DNA of 64,000 nucleotides from Streptomyces sp. KMM 9044 (GCF_024701375.2 NZ_CP113910.1:2170001-2234000); one strand, 5' to 3'. Shown: positions 43,518 through 52,279, numbered from the stretch's first letter. The notes: a model not told the origin generated them from the sequence alone. Made by a program: numbers and translations.

Positions 43518-43626
43518 GTCGTGTCTCCCATGGCGTGAGTGGGGTCCCGCTGCTGCCCCGGAACGGGCCGCAGCGGGTCGTGCGAGATGCCGTGCGGGCA
43601 GGCGCCCGCCCTGTGCGACTGGCGGT

Positions 43627-44838
43627 TCAGGCTCCGAGGAGCTTGTTGATCTGAGCGAAATCGCTCTGGACGCGGTCCGTGATCAGCGGAAGCCGCTGCC
43701 ACAGGGTGGTGCGCAGTACGGCCGCGTCGGTGTCGTGGACGAGCCGGTCGAAGACGGTGGCGTCCTGGGCGAAAGCGCGGACGTCCGCGTGGATGCCGAC
43801 AACGTCGACCGTGCCGCCGTAGGTTTCGGCGAGCACCCCGTTGAACTTGTGCGAGTGGCCGATCGCGATCGCCGGGGCGCCGCCGGACAGTGCGCCGATC
43901 GCGGCATGCAGGCGCTCGGAGATCACGAGCTCGGCCTGTGACAGCACTCCCTTGTAGTCGGATGCCGTCAGCGCGCCCGGCAGCGCCATGACCTCGGGCA
44001 TGTCGGCCGCTTCGGCGATACGGGCGGCGAGGATCCGGTCGTCGTTGTGCGGACGGGAGTCGTGGCAGTGCGGGACGAGGACGACCGGCATCTTCCGGGT
44101 GCGGACGAGGGAGGTGGCGAGTCGCGTCAGTGCTGCCGCGTGCTGGGACTCCTCCAGGGTGCTGAAGCGGGTGATGCCCTGGCTGGGGGCGAGGCAGAGG
44201 TAGGGGTCTTCGGGAGCGAGCCCCAGAGGCCCGAGCACGGCCGCTGTTCGCTCGCCGGTAGCGGCCGGCAGCAGGAAGGCGGGGTCGGAGGACAGCCGCA
44301 CACGGTGTTCGGGAAGGCCGAGCTTGCCCACGAGGTAGTCGAGGGAGACGCTCTCCCGGACGGTGAGGAGACCGCACCGGGCGGCGACGGTGAGCCACGC
44401 CTCGGCATCGGCCGGGTCGTCGAAGGGGCCGACGGACTGGCCGATCATGACTGTCGGGATGTCCCGCTGTTGCGCGGCGGTGAGGGCACGGAGGTACGGC
44501 GTGGAGACCCCGTAGTCCGAGGTGTGCAGGTCGCCCCCGGTGGCGATGACCAGATCGGTTTCGGCGAGGAGCTGTTCGCGGCGTTCGGCCAGTTCGGCGG
44601 GGCTCTCCTGGGGGCGCATCTGCTGCCAGGAGCGGGAGACGACGAACGGGTCGGCCACGCAACGGGCGCCGGTGGGGGCGAGGGATTCCGCGTCGAGCAC
44701 CGGGGTCTGGGTGAGGACGGTGACGTTGTCGCCTCCCCCGGGGCCTTCGGTGTTCAGCTGTTCGATGATGGAGCGGGCCAGGGCCTCGACGCCGCGGCTC
44801 TCACAGCTGGTGATGCCGGTGATCAGGACGTTGGACAC
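43627..44838 (-). CDS. Polysaccharide pyruvyl transferase family protein
   Basis: A 403-residue enzyme of the CsaB/PssM-like family that transfers pyruvate from PEP to form a ketal on a sugar. It starts SNVLITGITSCESRGVEAL and holds the family core LVISERLHAAIGALSGGAPAIAIGHSHK in part, with an ATGGDLH substrate loop. GTG 44838 has GAGAGG 6 nt upstream. ATG 44859, overlapping the previous stop, is the alternative. Pyruvylation would add a negative charge to the product of the operon. Confidence 0.88.
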   Translation of the reverse strand: MSNVLITGITSCESRGVEALARSIIEQLNTEGPGGGDNVTVLTQTPVLDAESLAPTGARCVADPFVVSRSWQQMRPQESPAELAERREQLLAETDLVIATGGDLHTSDYGVSTPYLRALTAAQQRDIPTVMIGQSVGPFDDPADAEAWLTVAARCGLLTVRESVSLDYLVGKLGLPEHRVRLSSDPAFLLPAATGERTAAVLGPLGLAPEDPYLCLAPSQGITRFSTLEESQHAAALTRLATSLVRTRKMPVVLVPHCHDSRPHNDDRILAARIAEAADMPEVMALPGALTASDYKGVLSQAELVISERLHAAIGALSGGAPAIAIGHSHKFNGVLAETYGGTVDVVGIHADVRAFAQDATVFDRLVHDTDAAVLRTTLWQRLPLITDRVQSDFAQINKLLGA

Positions 44839-44855
44839 AGCAGACCTCTCAGGGA

Positions 44856-45911
44856 TCATCGGGTGAACCGGATGAGTTCGGCCAGAACCGTGCGGTAGTT
44901 GAAGCGTTCGTGTACTCGGCGCTGGATGGTCGCCAGCCGCTCGCGGTACCGGATCGGCTCGCGGATCATTCGGGCGAGGCTCTCGGCGGGATCGTCGTCG
45001 AGCAGGAACAGCTCCGTGTCGTCGCCGTAGAGTGCGGACAGGTAGCCCAGGTCCGGCCAGAGTGCGGGGATGCTGCCCGAGGCGAGGGTTTCGAACATGC
45101 GGGGGGTCAGGAGTTCCATCCGCGCGAGCAGCGGACGGGCCAGTACCGGCGTGATCGCCGCCTGGGACATGGTGGAGATCACGTGTCCGAACGGAACGGG
45201 TGGTGCCACCTCGACACGGTGATCCTGCATCCAGCCGGACACGTTGGCGGTGGCGGTCGGGTGGTCGGGGTGCGGGGCGCCGGTCCACCAGCGTCCGCAC
45301 ACGCGGATGCGTCGGATCGGCGGCTGGGCGGCGGCTGCGGCCCGGATGAGGCTGGTCATCTCGTTCCAGCGCCACCAGTTCGCGCCGACGTACTGCAGCT
45401 CGTACGGGAGTGCTTGCGGGTGCGGGAGGTCGCTGGCGAGCCGGTGGATGTCCGGCATTCCGAAGTAGCTGAAGAACTCGGCTCCGTCGGGAAGACGTTC
45501 GTTCATGCGCGGTTGCAGGATCAGATCGCTGAGGTCGGCATACAGCTTGTGCCAGGACTCGGTGGTGTCCGCACCCGCGTTGTCGTCCACGCCGGCGGTG
45601 ACGTACGGACCCCAGTGGCCGTCGGGATCGACGACGATCCGCCGCTGCCGCGGCACGGCCTCGCAGAGTTCACGCTGCTGGGCCGAGAGGAACTGCCTGC
45701 TCTCGAAGACGAGGACGAGGTGGGTCGCCCAGGTGAGGTCGTCCACGAGCGGCAGGCGGCCGTTCACCGTGCCGTCCAGGCGCGACAGTTGGCTGGAGAC
45801 GCCGACTTCGCATCCCGCCGTTGCAGCGACCTGGGAGTACTCGGCGATCATGTGGCTGGAGCCCGCGTTCCAGTGGAAGACGCCAGCAAACAGAATCCGG
45901 GGTGTGGTCAT
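44856..45911 (-). CDS. Glycosyltransferase-like protein (CgeB/GT-B type)
   Basis: A 351-residue protein whose C-terminal half (LLARMELLTPRMFETLASGSIPALW in part, then DDTELFLLDDDPAESLARMI) resembles the nucleotide-binding domain of CgeB/GT4-like transferases. The N-terminus MTTPRILFAGVFHWNAGSSHM is a Rossmann strand-loop. The similarity is weaker than for the other transferases, so the sugar-transfer role is inferred partly from the operon. ATG 45911 overlaps the previous stop. Confidence 0.75.
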   Translation of the reverse strand: MTTPRILFAGVFHWNAGSSHMIAEYSQVAATAGCEVGVSSQLSRLDGTVNGRLPLVDDLTWATHLVLVFESRQFLSAQQRELCEAVPRQRRIVVDPDGHWGPYVTAGVDDNAGADTTESWHKLYADLSDLILQPRMNERLPDGAEFFSYFGMPDIHRLASDLPHPQALPYELQYVGANWWRWNEMTSLIRAAAAAQPPIRRIRVCGRWWTGAPHPDHPTATANVSGWMQDHRVEVAPPVPFGHVISTMSQAAITPVLARPLLARMELLTPRMFETLASGSIPALWPDLGYLSALYGDDTELFLLDDDPAESLARMIREPIRYRERLATIQRRVHERFNYRTVLAELIRFTR

Positions 45912-46951
45912 CGTGCGCTCCTCGCCTGCGGACGACTGTGACTGTCCGTCCGTCGGCCGAGCTGGCGGTGGGCGCGGCGGCGGGCCCGCATCAATGGTGC
46001 GCGGCGCATGAGCCAGCGCACGGCCTCGGCGGTCTCCCACGTCCCGCGCCACCAGGTGGTGACTCCGCCCACGCCATGCCCGCGCAGATCGTCCTTCAGC
46101 CACCGGGTCGCCAGCCGCAGCATGGGCAGTGGGTGCCATTCGATGTCGGTGAGGAGGTAGTAGTAGCGGTTGCGGCGCATCTGGACGCGCCGGTAACTGC
46201 TACCCGTGGTTCCACCGCCGCCGTAGTGCTGTATCCCGAGGTTGAGCAGAAGGGCGACGCGCCAGCCGGCCCAGCGGGCGCGACGACACAGGTCGGTCTC
46301 CTCGTAGTACGTATGAAAGACCTCGTCGAAGAGTCCGACGGTGCGTAGCAGGGCGGCGCGAACGAAGAAGGCCGCCCCCTGGACGTACGCGTGTTCCAGG
46401 GTGTTCGGAGCTCGCCCTTCGGGCGGGCCGGCGGGTGATGGGTGGTTCGGCCAGTCACCGGCGAAGGCGTGCTGCTCGCCCCAGCGCAGAGCGGTCTTTG
46501 ACCAGTCGTTGTACGCGTCGAGGGCGATGCTGCTCGATTCGTCGTACTCGTACTGCATGGGGCCGACCACGCCGTAGTCGGTCCAGGTCTCCATGAACTC
46601 GGTCAGGTCGCGCAGCAGGGACTTCGGAGTGTGGGTGTCCGGGTTGACGAGGAAGACGTAGTCGGCGCCGTCGTCGAGCGCCGCACGCATGCCGATGTTG
46701 TTGGCGCGGGCGAAGCCGACGTTCCCTTCGTTCTGGATGATCCGCACCTGCGGGAAGCGGTCCTTCACGAAGGCGGTGCTGCCGTCGTGGGAGTTGTTGT
46801 CGACATACCAGACCGCCAGGTCGATCCCGGGGATGTCGCTCTCCAGGAGTGAGGCTAAGCAGGGCTCCAGCCAGCGGCGCTCGTTGGTGCCAACCGTAAT
46901 CGTCGCTACCCGCACGAGCGGCGCCTGTCCGGCGGAGTCGGGGCCGGTCAC
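45908..46951 (-). CDS. Family 2 glycosyltransferase (rhamnosyltransferase-like)
   Basis: A 347-residue GT-A enzyme: VATITVGTNERRWLEPCLASL, AVWYVDNNSHDGS, NVGFARANNIGM and the DxD-equivalent VFLVNPDTHT. The acceptor-side block AFFVRAALLRTVGLFDEVFHTYYEETDLCRRARWAGW (in part) is characteristic of WbbL-like rhamnosyltransferases. The C-terminal tail is strongly basic. ATG 46951 overlaps the previous stop by 4 nt. Confidence 0.9.
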   Translation of the reverse strand: MTGPDSAGQAPLVRVATITVGTNERRWLEPCLASLLESDIPGIDLAVWYVDNNSHDGSTAFVKDRFPQVRIIQNEGNVGFARANNIGMRAALDDGADYVFLVNPDTHTPKSLLRDLTEFMETWTDYGVVGPMQYEYDESSSIALDAYNDWSKTALRWGEQHAFAGDWPNHPSPAGPPEGRAPNTLEHAYVQGAAFFVRAALLRTVGLFDEVFHTYYEETDLCRRARWAGWRVALLLNLGIQHYGGGGTTGSSYRRVQMRRNRYYYLLTDIEWHPLPMLRLATRWLKDDLRGHGVGGVTTWWRGTWETAEAVRWLMRRAPLMRARRRAHRQLGRRTDSHSRPQARSAR

Positions 46952-47646
46952 GGCAGCTCCAGGTCTGCGGGGGCGAACTCGACAACGATGCTGCGCCGGA
47001 TGCGCGGGGAGGTGTTGCGGCGCGAGGCATGGGCGATGCGTACGTCGTGGACGGCTACGTCACCCGCAGCGAGGGAGACCGCGCGGACAGGGCCCTGCGC
47101 CTGGAGCGCTTCGGCGTCCTCGCCGTCGGGCTGGAGGTGCGAGCCGGGGACGAATTCCAGGCATCCGTTGCCCGGGTCGGAGTCGTCGAGGAAGACGCTC
47201 AGGTTGCACACGGTGTGGGGCGGCACATCGGTCCGGTCGCGGTGCCAGGGCACGGGGGCGGCCACCTCGGGCAGCTTGACGATCATGGCGCAGGCGGTGG
47301 CGCGGACGGGGCCGCCAAGGATGGCGGCGGCCAGAAGGTGCAGGGGACTTCCGTCGGTGTAGAAGCGTGCCGATGCCGGTGCGCCCTGGTCCTGCAGGTT
47401 GTGGATCCGGTAGAGGACGGGTGTATCGGTGCCGGCGGGTGTGAAGTACCAGTAGTCGGGCGACCGGAAGCCGTGCTGGGTGAAGCGCCGGATCAGGTTG
47501 GCAGCCTCGATGCGGAGTGCCTCAAGCGCCACCCCAGTAACCTGCTGGGGAAGAGCGGTGTAGCCATCCCTATGAAAGTCTCGGAGCGGCTCCTCGCCGA
47601 GTGGCGACGCTAAGGCGCCGGTCGGGCGCGGTGGATGCTGGGTCAT
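46948..47646 (-). CDS. Phytanoyl-CoA dioxygenase (PhyH) family Fe(II)/2-oxoglutarate oxygenase
   Basis: A 232-residue non-haem iron oxygenase. The facial triad is His and Asp in PVPWHRDRTDVP and the distal His in VRIAHASRRNTSPRIRRS, whose Arg would bind 2-oxoglutarate. PhyH-type enzymes are rare in polysaccharide operons but are the hallmark of orthosomycin and hygromycin pathways, where they close orthoester or methylenedioxy bridges. ATG 47646 overlaps the stop of the upstream decarboxylase gene. The true substrate is unknown. Confidence 0.87.
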   Translation of the reverse strand: MTQHPPRPTGALASPLGEEPLRDFHRDGYTALPQQVTGVALEALRIEAANLIRRFTQHGFRSPDYWYFTPAGTDTPVLYRIHNLQDQGAPASARFYTDGSPLHLLAAAILGGPVRATACAMIVKLPEVAAPVPWHRDRTDVPPHTVCNLSVFLDDSDPGNGCLEFVPGSHLQPDGEDAEALQAQGPVRAVSLAAGDVAVHDVRIAHASRRNTSPRIRRSIVVEFAPADLELP

Positions 47647-48644
47647 CGTTCCCTCGCTGCGGTGGGGGTGAGCTGCGTGGTGAACCAGTCGATGGTGGTG
47701 CTGAGGCCCTTGCGAAGGTCGGTCTCCGGCGTCCAGCCGCACTTCTCCCAGACCAAGGCGAGGTCGGGCCTGCGACGGCCCGGGTCGTCGACCGGGCGGT
47801 CGACGAACTTGATCGGAGACGAGGATCCGCACAGTTCGCGGACCAGATGTGCGAGCTCCAGGACCGTGGTCTCGGCGGCGTTGCCCAGGTTCAGGGGGCC
47901 GGCGTGATGACCTGCGGCGACGGCGAGGATGCCACGGACGGTGTCGTCCACGTAGCACAGCGAACGTGTCTGCGAGCCGTCGCCGGTGACGGTCAGCGGT
48001 TCGCCCGCCAACGCCTGGCGGATGAAGGTCGGTACCGCCCGCCCGTCCTCGGCACGCATCCGCGGCCCGAACGTGTTGAAGATCCGTACGATCGCGGCGT
48101 CGACACCATGCTCGTTGCGGTAGGCGATGGTCGTCGCCTCGGCGAACCGCTTCGCCTCGTCGTACACGCTGCGCGGCCCGACCGGATTGACATTGCCCCA
48201 GTACGACTCGCGCTGCGGATGTTCAAGCGGGTCGCCGTACACCTCAGAGGTGGAGGCGAGTATGAAGCGGGCCTTCTTGCGCCGGGCCAGTTCCAGCATG
48301 TTGAGCGTTCCCAACGAGCCGACCTGGAGGGTCTCGATCGGCAGGCGCATGTAGTCCTGTGGGGAGGCCGGCGAAGCGAGATGCAGTACTAGGTCAACAG
48401 CGCCCTGTATCGAGAGCGGATGGGTGACATCGTGAACCAGCAGCTCGAAACGGCCATCCGTCTGCCGATGCACGATGTTGTCCGCTGAGCCCGTAAGAAG
48501 GTTGTCAACGCACACCACGTCGACACCGCTGTCGAGTAGCAGATCGCACAGGTGGGAGCCGACGAATCCGCAACCTCCGGTGACGACGGCTCGGCGGAAA
48601 GGCGCTCGCCCCGCTAAATCCTGCCTCCTTGTGGAGGTATCCAT
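47643..48644 (-). CDS. UDP-glucuronate decarboxylase-like SDR
   Basis: A 333-residue extended SDR enzyme, first gene of the operon. The NAD site is VVTGGCGFVGSHLCDLLL, and the UXS-specific block HLASPASPQDYMRLPIETLQ is followed by the catalytic YDEAKRFAE. ILASTSEVYGDPLEHPQ is also typical. It most likely converts UDP-glucuronate to UDP-xylose (a pentose donor), with dTDP-glucose dehydratase as the alternative. ATG 48644 has AAAGAGG 5 nt upstream. Confidence 0.88.
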   Translation of the reverse strand: MDTSTRRQDLAGRAPFRRAVVTGGCGFVGSHLCDLLLDSGVDVVCVDNLLTGSADNIVHRQTDGRFELLVHDVTHPLSIQGAVDLVLHLASPASPQDYMRLPIETLQVGSLGTLNMLELARRKKARFILASTSEVYGDPLEHPQRESYWGNVNPVGPRSVYDEAKRFAEATTIAYRNEHGVDAAIVRIFNTFGPRMRAEDGRAVPTFIRQALAGEPLTVTGDGSQTRSLCYVDDTVRGILAVAAGHHAGPLNLGNAAETTVLELAHLVRELCGSSSPIKFVDRPVDDPGRRRPDLALVWEKCGWTPETDLRKGLSTTIDWFTTQLTPTAARER

Positions 48645-49630
48645 AAGACCTCTTTCTCGCAATTCGGATGAAACTTGGCATAGCTGTGCCCGCTCATGGT
48701 GCGATCAGGGTGTGGCGGGCCCAGCCAGGTTCGGCACCGGCTGGTCTTCGCGAACGAATCGGGGGCCGTGCTGATCAGCCCTTAGACGACTCTGTCCCCT
48801 CGGGGAACGGTGTCCGGCCGCTCGTGGGTGAGCTCTGCGACCAGAATCCGTCCCGGCCGGTCTCCATCTGTTCGTCGTCCGACATCCTCGGCCTGCTGCC
48901 GACCGGGCCCTCTACCTGGTCGACACCATCTGCGTCAGCCGACCAGACGCCGAACTTCACGGCACGGATGCCCCATAGCCGCAGAGGCGTTGACGATCAG
49001 TTCGGTTGTGACCATGACTGTGTCGGCGATGACGCCCGGGCTCAGCCCGTTTGTGAAACGGGCGCACACAAGGTGGCAGACCGCCAGGTCGGCAGCAAAG
49101 CGCAGATGCGGGAGTGCTGTGCAACGAGGGCGTCTGTGTGGACTGCCCGGTGGTGGTCATCAAGGTCATCGTTTGGCTCTCGCCAAACGTGGTCCCCTGG
49201 CCCAGCACGGTGTCACCTCCGTCGGAGGCCGCCGTGGGATGCGGAGCCATGCTCGGTCGGCCCGCACTCCACGATGGGCGGCGAGTTGCGCCCTCGTTCG
49301 TGGGCGCTTATGAGAGTGCCGTCCGCGCCCGCCGTACTAGCACGGGTTCCGGACGCATTCCGTAAGACTGGTGACTGCGGCGGCGAACCGCACATTTCAC
49401 GAGTGATATCACTGGAGTGATGCAGTGATCCGGCCATTTGAGATGCAACGGCTATCGCCTGCACGGACCGGCGCTCTGGGCAAAGTGTGCGCGCCTGAGC
49501 GCCAGCCCGCTTTCTGATGGTCTCCCGATTCGATGCCTCTCAAGGCCGCTGGATCACCTAAGCGATACAACCGACGCGATGCGCGAAGCTCGCCACATAG
49601 GACGCGGTCTCAGAGGGGGTGGACCGGCGC
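48645..49630. other. Nearly 1 kb without a convincing gene upstream of the sugar operon
   Basis: The stretch between the YdcF-like gene and the sugar operon should contain the operon promoter. Open frames on both strands have poor codon pattern and no ribosome sites. It holds an 8-bp stem with TCTC loop (49170-49189) and a 12-bp palindrome (49402-49413). It may include degenerate coding DNA. Confidence 0.5.
49402..49413. promoter_or_regulatory. Palindrome AGTGATATCACT, candidate operator
   Basis: A perfect 12-bp palindrome whose core GTGATATCAC recurs at 52268-52279 in the same island and nowhere else that I noticed. The XRE-type regulators of the island are candidate ligands. Confidence 0.45.
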
Positions 49631-50296
49631 TCAGGCCCGTTCCGCCTCTTCCGGCACGAGCCGACTCGTGAAGCCCTCGCTACGCAACCGTTCGAAAGCC
49701 GCCGCTACCTCGTCAGGAATCTCTTGCTCGATCATGAACCCTTGCCTTGGGTACACCATGAGACGCTGCTGGGCCCCCACCAACATGTCGATGACGAGAC
49801 GCGCGTCCTGGATCGAGTCGACGTACTCGGAGAGCGTCATAGGCGTGGAGGCGCTCACCCACTCGACATCCGGCCAGAGCTTTCGCGCCGTTGCGTAGGC
49901 CCGTCGCTCCTCGTACGGCTTGCTGACCAATAGGACCGACGAGACGGGAACACGCTGTTCTTCGAGCAGGGCGCGGGAGAAGCGGATGTTCTCGCCTGTG
50001 TTCCTGGCCTTCGGCTCGACGATGATGGCGCTCGCAGGAACCCCCAGCTCCACCGCGCGGTCCCGGTAGTGTTCGGCTTCACCGCGGGGCATCCGCTCAC
50101 GCGTGGTACGGCTCGTCGCTCCGGTGAAGACAATGAGCGGCGCCATGCCACGGTGGTACAAGTCTGCGGTGGTGTCGGCCACCCCCAGGTCGTGGCTCCC
50201 GAGTCCGATCGCCACGGAGCAAGGGCGCAGCTCGTGGCGCATCTGCTGGAAGTCCCACAGCCGCCGAGCATCCGCCCATGCCTGCGTTGAGATCAC
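49631..50296 (-). CDS. YdcF/SanA-like DUF218 protein
   Basis: A 221-residue protein with the DUF218 layout: AIGLGSHDLGVADTTADLY, VFTGATSRTTRERMPRGEAEHY, AIIVEPKARNTGENI and LLVSKPYEERRAYATARKL. Members bind SAM in E. coli YdcF or act in envelope functions. Here no membrane helix is present, so it is cytoplasmic. GTG 50296 has GAGGG upstream. It is divergent from an XRE gene. Confidence 0.85.
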   Translation of the reverse strand: MISTQAWADARRLWDFQQMRHELRPCSVAIGLGSHDLGVADTTADLYHRGMAPLIVFTGATSRTTRERMPRGEAEHYRDRAVELGVPASAIIVEPKARNTGENIRFSRALLEEQRVPVSSVLLVSKPYEERRAYATARKLWPDVEWVSASTPMTLSEYVDSIQDARLVIDMLVGAQQRLMVYPRQGFMIEQEIPDEVAAAFERLRSEGFTSRLVPEEAERA

Positions 50297-50505
50297 TTAC
50301 CCTCGCCCTCCAATGTTCGCCAACGGCTGCGCCCCGCCGCTGAAAACGTACAGCCCCGTCTCCGGGCATCACACGGAGATCAGCCGCACCCTCGATGGGC
50401 ACCAGCCTACGTTCCGGATCACAGACGTCTTCAGGCGATGGCTCTCCTGTCCTACGCGCTCACACTGTGTGACACTCGATCGAGCAGGGTGAGGGGAGCG
50501 CGCCA

Positions 50506-50913
50506 ATGCGGGGCATGACCGACCATCTTCCGTTCGGCAAGCGAGTCCGGTTCTACCGGAAACGCCGGGGCCTGAGCCAACGGCAGCTCGGCGATCTTCT
50601 GGGACGCTCTGAGGACTGGGTGTACCGGGTGGAGTCCGAACGCATCCCGGTGAACAACGTGAAGATGCTCGCAGACCTGGCGCACGCTCTGCGAGTGCAC
50701 GTTGAGGATCTTCAGGGCACGCCAACACTCTTGGACGACCGCGGGCCGCACGCGGCCAGCATTCCGGCGATTCGAATCGCACTCATGCAGTCACGACGAC
50801 TGGCGGGCTCGCTGTACGACGACCGTGAAACCGTGCGCCTTGAACGTCTCTCCTTCGCTGTCGAGGAAGCCTGGCGGCTTGAGGGGCCTCGCGTTTTCCG
50901 GACAGTGAGCTGA
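50506..50913 (+). pseudogene. XRE-family regulator truncated by IS3
   Basis: The first 125 codons encode an HTH_3 domain (GKRVRFYRKRRGLSQRQLGDLLGRSEDWVYRVE) and linker, after which the frame runs into IS3 at 50880 and ends on IS-derived codons. It is a paralogue of the intact regulator at 54278 (same MRG..DHL start and LADLAHALRV/LAELARVLRV region). The C-terminal TPR part is missing and was not found beyond the IS. Confidence 0.85.
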
Positions 50914-50922
50914 CCGTCTATT

Positions 50923-51786
50923 TCACGCGGCTATGTGCAACTCCGTGTATTCGGCGTGGACTTCTCGCGGCGGGCGGTAACCAACAGCCGAGTGGAGGCG
51001 CTTGTGATTGTACCAGAGTTCGATGTATCGAGTGATGTCCTGTCGGGCGGCCTCTCGGGTCAGGTAAGTCACGCGGGAAACCCGCTCGTTCTTCAAGGCC
51101 CCGAAGAACGATTCTGCCATGGCGTTGTCGAAGCAGACCCCGGTACGCCCGGAAGATCTGCGGAGCCTGAACCGCTTCAGCGTCGCCGCGAACTCTGCTG
51201 ACATGTAGTTCGACCCGCGATCGGAGTGAAATATCGCGCCGTCGGCGAGTTTCCTGTTCCGTGCCGCGTTGCGAATTGCCTGGGATATGAGGGGAGTTTG
51301 ATAGTGGTCGTCCATCGCGTAGCCGATGACTTCCTTCGTGCAGCAGTCGATGACGGTCGCGAGATACAGCCACCCTTCTCCGGTCTTGATGTAAGTGATG
51401 TCGCCGACGAGTTTCTCGCCGGGGGCGTCGGCGGTGAAGTTGCGGCCGACGAGATCCGGCACGGCGCCCGCGGCGGCCTTGGTGAGCGACCACCGCTTCG
51501 GCTTCGGCTGGCAGGGCACCAGGCCCAGTTCACGCATCAGCATACGGATCAGCTCCAGGCCGGCGGTGTGGCCCCAGCGGGCGAGCTGGGCGTGGATGCG
51601 CCGGTAGCCGTAGGTGCTGTCGGACATGTCGAATGCCTTCTTGATGAGCAGTTTCAGTTCCTCGCGCCGCTGGACCGTCGCAGAATTGGGACGGTTCCGC
51701 CATTCGTAATAGCCAGACTTGGACACGCCGAGCCGTTCACACATGAACTCGACGGAATACGCGCACTCCGCTGTGCCGAGCCGCAT
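50923..51786 (-). CDS. IS3-family transposase OrfB
   Basis: 287 residues with an HTH_21 N-terminal part (HAQLARWGHTAGLELIRMLM) and the rve DDE domain: Asp in KLVGDITYIKTGEG, Asp in IFHSDRGSNYMS and Glu in NAMAESFFGALKNE, then the LWYNHKRLHSAVGYRPP end. It is normally made as an OrfAB fusion by -1 frameshifting. Confidence 0.93.
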   Translation of the reverse strand: MRLGTAECAYSVEFMCERLGVSKSGYYEWRNRPNSATVQRREELKLLIKKAFDMSDSTYGYRRIHAQLARWGHTAGLELIRMLMRELGLVPCQPKPKRWSLTKAAAGAVPDLVGRNFTADAPGEKLVGDITYIKTGEGWLYLATVIDCCTKEVIGYAMDDHYQTPLISQAIRNAARNRKLADGAIFHSDRGSNYMSAEFAATLKRFRLRRSSGRTGVCFDNAMAESFFGALKNERVSRVTYLTREAARQDITRYIELWYNHKRLHSAVGYRPPREVHAEYTELHIAA

Positions 51787-52117
51787 CGTTTCGATGAACT
51801 CGTACTTGCTCGCTACCGGGGATCCTTCGCGAAGTACGCTGCGGCTTTTTCAAGAAGGAGACTTCCGCCTCCAGTTCACGGATGCGCCGGTCCTGTTCCT
51901 TCAAGCGCGCCCGCTCATCGAGCGTCAACGGTGCACCGGCAGCTGGCTCGTTCCGTTTCTGGTGTTTCTTCACCCAGCCCCGGAGTGTCTCCGAGTTCAA
52001 TTCGAGCTCGCGGGCCGTCTCCGAGATGGTCTTGCTGGACCGGAGTGCCATCTGGACGGCTTCCTCACGAAACTCCGGGGTGTACTTGCTGGGTGGCGCC
52101 ACTTCGAACTTCCTCAT
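51737..52117 (-). CDS. IS3-family OrfA with altered frameshift site
   Basis: An HTH_Tnp_1 protein (YTPEFREEAVQMALRSSKTI) with a leucine-zipper-like region (ERARLKEQDRRIRELEAEV). At 51846-51850 the minus strand has five A before GCC where the sister element has six (61015-61020). The frame therefore runs into a 126-residue ORF with an unrelated tail, and the normal stop and slip are lost. This probably changes or abolishes OrfAB production. Confidence 0.85.
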   Translation of the reverse strand: MRKFEVAPPSKYTPEFREEAVQMALRSSKTISETARELELNSETLRGWVKKHQKRNEPAAGAPLTLDERARLKEQDRRIRELEAEVSFLKKPQRTSRRIPGSEQVRVHRNDAARHSGVRVFRRVHV

Positions 52118-52267
52118 TTCCTTGACAGAACAACCCTATTGGGTCCCTGTCCGGAAACTCCGGGGCACCTCAGGGTGCGTCCACAGGTGATCCAACGAAA
52201 CCGTCAGCAGCCCGGCAGGTGGCGGACGACCACCATGGACCACCGGCGGCCTGCCCCCTATCGCTGA

Positions 52268-52279
52268 GGTGATATCACC
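52268..52279. promoter_or_regulatory. Palindrome GGTGATATCACC, candidate operator
   Basis: A perfect 12-bp palindrome sharing the GTGATATCAC core with 49402-49413. It lies about 100 bp from the IS3 end, in a region now without a downstream gene on either side close by. Confidence 0.45.

Larger units (their letters stand above)
50880..52172 (-). mobile_element. IS3-family element, uninterrupted copy
   Basis: 1,293 bp with imperfect terminal repeats (TGAGGGGCCTCGCGTTTTCC and TGAGGTGCCCCGGAGTTTCC outward ends). The flanking triplets GCT and GGG do not form a target duplication, so flanking DNA has been rearranged since insertion. Its orfB is intact, but its frameshift site has lost one A. Confidence 0.92.

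Noticed and set aside
39849..48644. Avilamycin or everninomicin cluster proper
   Set aside because: The aromatic polyketide synthase, halogenase and most deoxysugar genes of those pathways are absent. Only the resistance-like methyltransferase, PhyH and decarboxylase features are shared.
48668..49420. A 250-codon plus-strand gene and a 97-codon minus-strand Cys/His-containing peptide upstream of the sugar operon, considered as a RiPP precursor
   Set aside because: No ribosome site of quality, no leader-core pattern and no modifying enzyme nearby. Kept only as an unexplained intergenic region.
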